From positions 9,260,771 through 9,324,770 of the forward strand of contig JAQFVV010000018.1 in assembly GCA_028023455.1 (NCBI GenBank): DNA of 64,000 nucleotides, written 5' to 3'. Numbering within the stretch: position 1 is the first letter of the stretch; every line of letters starts with the position of its first letter. The DNA is from Epiperipatus broadwayi (lineage: Eukaryota > Onychophora > Udeonychophora > Euonychophora > Peripatidae). The notes below the pieces were generated by a model. It saw nothing but the letters and a program-made list of their open reading frames with translations, had not been told where the DNA came from and did not search any database. Of this stretch, positions 58,889 through 64,000 are shown piece after piece. The translations under genes and the position numbers were made by a program.

Positions 58889-59161
58889 AAACAATTAGAA
58901 ATAAGAGCTAAAGAACATAACGCTGCAATAAATAGGAGAGATGATAAATCTGCTTTGTTTATACATTATTTAGAATATGGTCATAAAATAGATTGTACTA
59001 AAAATATACTAGCATTAAATTACTTGAAAAATGTTAATAGGCGAAAAGTATATGAAACTAGTTATATTAAAAATAATAGTAATAATTGTATGAACATTTA
59101 TAAGGGTTCAATTAATTTGACTAATAATTGGCTAAAATTAGATGATTGGATAGATAAATAA
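58889..59161 (+). pseudogene. Second, shorter copy of the same endonuclease end
   Basis: The plus strand repeats the last ~90 codons of the endonuclease from QLEIRAKEHNAA to the stop at 59159-59161. It differs from the minus copy at one visible residue (INLTNNW against INLINNW). The GIY-YIG core is absent because this copy is truncated further toward its 5' side. Confidence 0.85.
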
Positions 59162-59573
59162 GAAGGATGTTAATATTTTAATGTTTTGTGTGTGTTTTTT
59201 TTTTGTGTGTTTTTGAGTATATATGAATATACTATAATTAATGAAGGAATATATTTTATATATTTTATATTTTTTATTTTTTGTATTGTATTGTATGTAT
59301 TCATGAAATAATTGATGATAATAATTGTTTTTTGTTGGTTGTATTATAAATAGATGTCGCTATATGTATGTTTTACGGTAATCGTGAGTAGACATATTGA
59401 AAAGGATACAAATTATATGTATCGAAAAAAGCTTTTTTATTGAAAATTTGTTATTTTCATGTTTTTTGTTGTATATATAGATATTTTATATATCTTATAA
59501 TAAACTTTTTATATTTTAAAATAACAACATAAAGAAGTATTTTTATATTCTTTTTATATGCATTTCATGTATA

Positions 59574-62500
59574 TAAATCTTTTATTAATCTTAATCTGGA
59601 TAAATTCATATTTAATGACTAGCTTATCCTGCAACTAACTTAAAAAGAAATAATTCTTCTCAATATATATGCATACACATAGCAATGGTGAAAATATAAA
59701 ATTTTCAATTTACTACATACTTATTCCTAAAAAAATGAATGTAATTACATTGTTGATATTACTACAATTATTTTTCCACATTCTATAAGAATATTTATGG
59801 ATTACCTTTATTATTTCACAAATCAAAAATTTTTTATAATAAAAATATGGTTCCTGCTCTGTTCATTATTTTTAAAAATATTTCATAAATTTACTTATTA
59901 AAAAAAATAGTTGTAAAATAATATATTTCTGCTACATCTTGAGGTCATCCAGTGATAATATAAATAACAAATATACATATTTGATAATTCATTAATTCAA
60001 AGTCTCTATAATTTATCTTCAAATGGAATGCATGCAAGGAGTAAACCAAATTACACATATATCTCCAATTCAAATATATTTTTAAACACAAATGTGTAAA
60101 TAACAATCAATGCATATATTCCTTTTAGAAGTAACTATCTTCTAGTTTACAAATAAATTAAAGACTTTTATTTAAAAATATGAAATATGTCCAGTACTTG
60201 GAAATTACAAATATAATTTTTTATTGAAGTTCTTTTTTTTTTAAAAAAAAAAAAATATTGGCTATAATACAAAATTGGGCATCAATCTAGTCAGCTATCT
60301 ACAATTAATTTTCACTTTAATTCCTTAAATATTGCTTTGACATCATGAAAGATACTGATATGACTAATTGATTAATTGAAGATTTTTTTATGGAAAAATA
60401 CAATTCATCATAGTGTAGTAATATGATTATAACTTAATTTATAAATTCAGTCTGTAATCTAAAACTTTTTATCATTAGTTTTCACTGACATCCTTTTGGG
60501 GGGAGGGAGACTTATTTTTGTTTTCCATTTCTTATTAGGTTTAGAGAAGAGGGATGGAGGAGTAAGAAAGATGGGGGGGTTCACCTTTCTTTGGGATGGT
60601 ATTTATTTCCATTAATAGATCTATTTGTTTTTAGCAAATTTTTATTTCACTTGTTAATTTCTTCTTGGATTTTCAGAAAAGTGGAGGAGGGTGGTGGAGT
60701 AGGAAAAAAATTAGGGGACTCAAAAAAATGTTAACTTTTCATAGTTAATTCTTGTAATACTCTCTACATAATCTTGACTTACAAAATGTAAATAAATTTC
60801 AAACAACCTTTTTTATTATTTGTAAATGAAAAATAAAACCAGTTTGGAAACTTTACAAATTTGTCTTTACAAATTTTTTAATTTCTTTGCAAAAGTGAGA
60901 AAGGGATGGAGAAGAGAGTCTGGACTTGCAATTTATACTTGAAATACTACTATGACAATTTATAAATTCAATATGAATTTTAAAAAAAAAGTAAAAAATA
61001 AAAAATACGACATTTCCTACTCCACCATGCATTACAAAAAAATACTTTTTTAAAAAATTAACTTATTAGAAATTAATTTAAAAATAAACTGGGTGTTCTG
61101 CTTTGATTGTATTATTTATTTAAAAAAATTTATCCAAAAAGAATCTGGAAACATCAGACTTGAGATGATGTTCATTTAAATTGTTGTACTACTATTATTT
61201 AGTTTATGAATTAAAAGAAAAGTAAAATCCAAATCAATAAAAAAAGAAAGTTTTTACTTGAAGCTTTTTCTTTTTGGTTAATTTGTTGTTGTTTCAAAGA
61301 CAATCATGTTTTGATTTGGAGTATTTGATTTGATTTGTGCTTTGTATTGAATGCAACTGAAAATTATTGTTTTCATCAAAGTCCACAACACAATTATCCC
61401 CCCTTGATTTCCTCACTTTTTAAAAAGCCAATAAGAAAACAGAAATTTTAAAAATTTTAAAGACAAAGCAAATAAAAATTCCAAAACAAATCTATCAATA
61501 ACAAATCACATTTGAAATTCTATATCAATTAATTTTGTTAGATAATATTAGTTAATATTAAGATGACAAGAAATCCAAAGAAATCTTTAAAAAATTAGAA
61601 TTGACCTTTTCTAGAAATTGAAAAGACCTGTCAATAAAAAGTAAGAGTTTTTGATTCCACTTAGAATTTATAAATTATCCATTTTTCCAAAGAAATTTTT
61701 GATTGATTAATTAGTCATCTCAGTATTTTTTCAAGATATCATAGCAATATTTAAAATGTAAATTATGGAGAAAATGGAAATATAGATAACCAATTAGATT
61801 ATACCCAAAATTGTTCATAACTAAATATTCATAAATCTTGTGGTTAAATTAAAATTCATTATAAAAAGAGGTGGGGGTTATATAGACATTAGTAATTTCT
61901 TGTATTGTTATATCAAATATTTGATATATCCATGCTCAGACCTTAACACTATCAAATTTTTTTCATGTTTTCTTTTTTAAAATAAATAAACTTTTAATGC
62001 AGAATCAGCAATGTTTTGTCTTTAGCTGACACAAAGAATTATGAATAATATAACTTATGTATAAATTAAACTTTTTCATTTAAAAGTATATCTTGTATAA
62101 TTATTTATTACAATGTTATATCAATTGGCTGATGCAGTTGTACTTAGACATTAAAACTATTTTCTTCTTTTTTTATTTTTAATGAACTTTTAGCATGGAT
62201 TTAATTATCATATAAAGTTGTAAACAAATATATATTCATACAGCTTACAGATAAATTAAACTTCATCAAAGAGTATATAGTGTTAAGGATATTACAGGTA
62301 TTCACATTTTCATATTGATAAATACATTTTGATCTAACTTTTTAACTATTCAATTTTTTCATTGACATGTGTGCTATAATAATTGGTGTATTTGTAAATA
62401 ATTTTGTGACATCATGTTGATTAATTAAAAGATATTTTGAAAATAGAAGAGTTCAAATTCAATGGTAATCTAGCTATGTTTATCTTTTTTTTCATTCAAC

Positions 62501-63619
62501 AGAAAAAAAAATCTATTAAAAGATGCTATTTTAAAATAAACTGAATAATGTAAAAAAAGTTTTTTTTTTTATCAAATGAAAGGGAGAGGGGGATACAAAT
62601 CATTCATAAGAATTGATAAATCTTGATGAAGTCTGTAGAACTAGCTGACTTTGGCTGTAATAATGAAATTAAATTTTGAATAACTTTTCATCTTTATAAA
62701 ACTGCATTTGAAATTATGAAAAACACTTGGAACATTTCTGGTATGCACATACCTGTATATTCATGAGTTTGAGGGCATATTGATATTTAAATAAATGTAT
62801 AGAACATTCTCTTTTTCTCACTTGAAAAAAAAAATGCTTAGCCTCCATTTAATTATTTTTCTTATTTAATTATTTATTAAATAAATATCCACAGCAAACT
62901 ACTTAATAATTCATGTATTCAATAATAAAACTGCTTGTTTATATACAACTATGTTATCTTAAGTAAACTATTTTAAATACATCCTGTTAGATTTATTAAA
63001 ATCTTGATAATGAATCAACAAACATAAAGATGTGACCAGGGAGAAGGAAAAATTAAAATAGAGCACAAGTCATGGGAATCAATCAGCCTACACAAGTTAA
63101 ACCAACTGAAAATATATATACTGTTAACTTTTTTTTTCTTTTCTAATTCAAAATTCTATTGTATTTGTGATAGAATGAGTCATACATTGATTTTTTTAAC
63201 AAACAAAATAAATCGACAGATTATGACATTTTCTGACCTTATTTGCATAATTCATTTCAGTTCTGAAATTTGAATTATTCCAAATCATATTTTGTTCCAT
63301 TCCTATTCCTTTCACCTGTAAACTGCTAATACAATCTATATATATTATTTAGTAGATTTGGCACATATCCAGTTTTCAAAACTAATAGTTAATTATTAAA
63401 TTCCACCTACATTTTTTATATTTCTTAATGGTTTTGATGAGAAAATTAGTTCCATAAAAAAAAAAAAAAATAGAAGATTTTAGGTGCAGTCGTTGATGAA
63501 ACCTAAATGTAAAAAATCTATAAGATTATAAATGATAAAATACTTGAAAACAAATATATTTGCTTAGTGTATGCACTGCAACTATATAAATAAAGATAAC
63601 TGACATAATGGATATACTA
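59574..63619. other. AT-rich DNA; weak purine-rich repeats
   Basis: Mostly A/T homopolymer-rich. Between 60490 and 60930 three purine-rich blocks (GGGGGGAGGGAGAC, GGAGGAGGGTGGTGGAG, GAGAAAGGGATGGAGAAG) occur after T-rich stretches with a spacing of about 150-200 bp. They look like a diverged tandem repeat. No coding potential. Confidence 0.45.
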
Positions 63620-63720
63620 AGGGGATGTATGTAGTAATTAGAATATCTGACTGTTGACCCAATGATCTGGGTTCAAGAAAGTTGAGAATTTCCAAGCAAG
63701 CTTATGATTTTTTTAAGAGC
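63620..63720 (+). mobile_element. tRNA-derived SINE-like relic
   Basis: TGTAGTAATTAGAATATCTG resembles an A box and following stem. ACTGTTGACCCA looks like an anticodon arm (GTT, Asn-like) and GATCTGGGTTCAAGAA (63664-63679) is a good B box. A T7 run follows at 63708-63714. The acceptor ends do not pair, so a SINE or tRNA pseudogene rather than a working tRNA. Confidence 0.5.
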
Positions 63721-64000
63721 ATCAACTCATAGCCAACCTATTAAATAAATATTATTTATTCTAAGCCAAAAAATAAAGCAAAAATGATAAATCATAAAAA
63801 CTTAATGAATGTTTTCAGATAGACATGTAGCAATTAAGCAATTTGTATTAATAAATATTGTTAACATTCGATCACCATCAGTAATATTTTGCCATTACTA
63901 GCCAACTCTTGAATGCAATAATTCTATCAATTTAATATTTAGAGATATAACAAAAAATTAATGAATTCTTTATACCATTAAAAAGCATATATGCATCCTT

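Larger units (their letters stand above)
58132..59573. mobile_element. Penelope-like element 3' end, duplicated as a large palindrome
   Basis: Arms of about 620 bp (58141-58759 and 58889-59508) are mirror images that differ only at rare positions (for example one base in the C-terminal codons and small A-run differences). They flank about 129 bp of unique sequence. Both arms read outward through the end of a GIY-YIG endonuclease into a shared 3' UTR. CATTTCATGTATA occurs at 58132-58144 and 59561-59573 and may be a 13-bp target duplication. About 50 bp present only at the right end would be the 3' tail of the plus copy. Inverted, 5'-truncated double copies are a known form of Penelope-like insertions. 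Confidence 0.8.

Overview
The window is AT-rich (roughly three quarters A+T) eukaryotic DNA with no intact host gene that I can recognise. It has long stretches without coding potential, microsatellites, poly(A)-tailed LINEs, tRNA-like SINE relics and many degraded transposons. The element mix (single-ORF and RTE-like LINEs, a Ty3/Gypsy element, two hAT elements with BED or ZBED-like transposases, a mariner relic, a GIY-YIG Penelope-like element and hammerhead-ribozyme repeats) fits an invertebrate animal genome. I cannot assign a phylum from sequence alone.

Layout. 1-9692: an old plus-strand LINE (A) is split by an insert of about 6.4 kb. That insert itself carries a much younger minus-strand LINE (B, 2157-5748) with a 13-bp target duplication and one visible frameshift. 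9693-13669: AT-rich sequence without genes. 13675-19360: a complete but dead Ty3/Gypsy-type LTR retrotransposon with two ~0.8-kb LTRs, zinc-knuckle gag, protease, RT, RNase H and integrase remnants, and a perfect 5-bp duplication. 20127-23692: a decayed BED-finger hAT transposon on the minus strand with a perfect 8-bp duplication, carrying an inner palindrome plus 80-bp tandem repeat. 25140-30720: an RTE-like LINE (C, minus strand) split by a second, ZBED5-like hAT (25949-28853). 34870-35396 and 51499-52867: two insertions of one repeat family that carries hammerhead ribozymes, arranged head-to-head and in tandem, each flanked by direct target duplications. 35516-36515: the 3' end of another LINE (D). 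38442-39326: a mariner relic. 41497-41636 and 52927-53060: MITE-like hairpins. 55923-55999: a separate, better-formed hammerhead. 58132-59573: a Penelope-like element 3' end duplicated as a nearly perfect ~620-bp palindrome. The remainder is AT-rich sequence with scattered tRNA-like SINE relics.

How the parts relate. This is a repeat graveyard with readable nesting: LINE B is younger than the insert in LINE A, and the ZBED5-like hAT is younger than LINE C. The strongest candidate for something little described is the hammerhead family. Its tandem units of about 430-440 bp each hold one type I hammerhead with a two-base-pair stem III. They resemble small non-autonomous metazoan retrozymes that may depend on Penelope-like enzymes, and a Penelope-like endonuclease fragment lies about 5 kb away. 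All RNA folds here were drawn by hand and no search was run.
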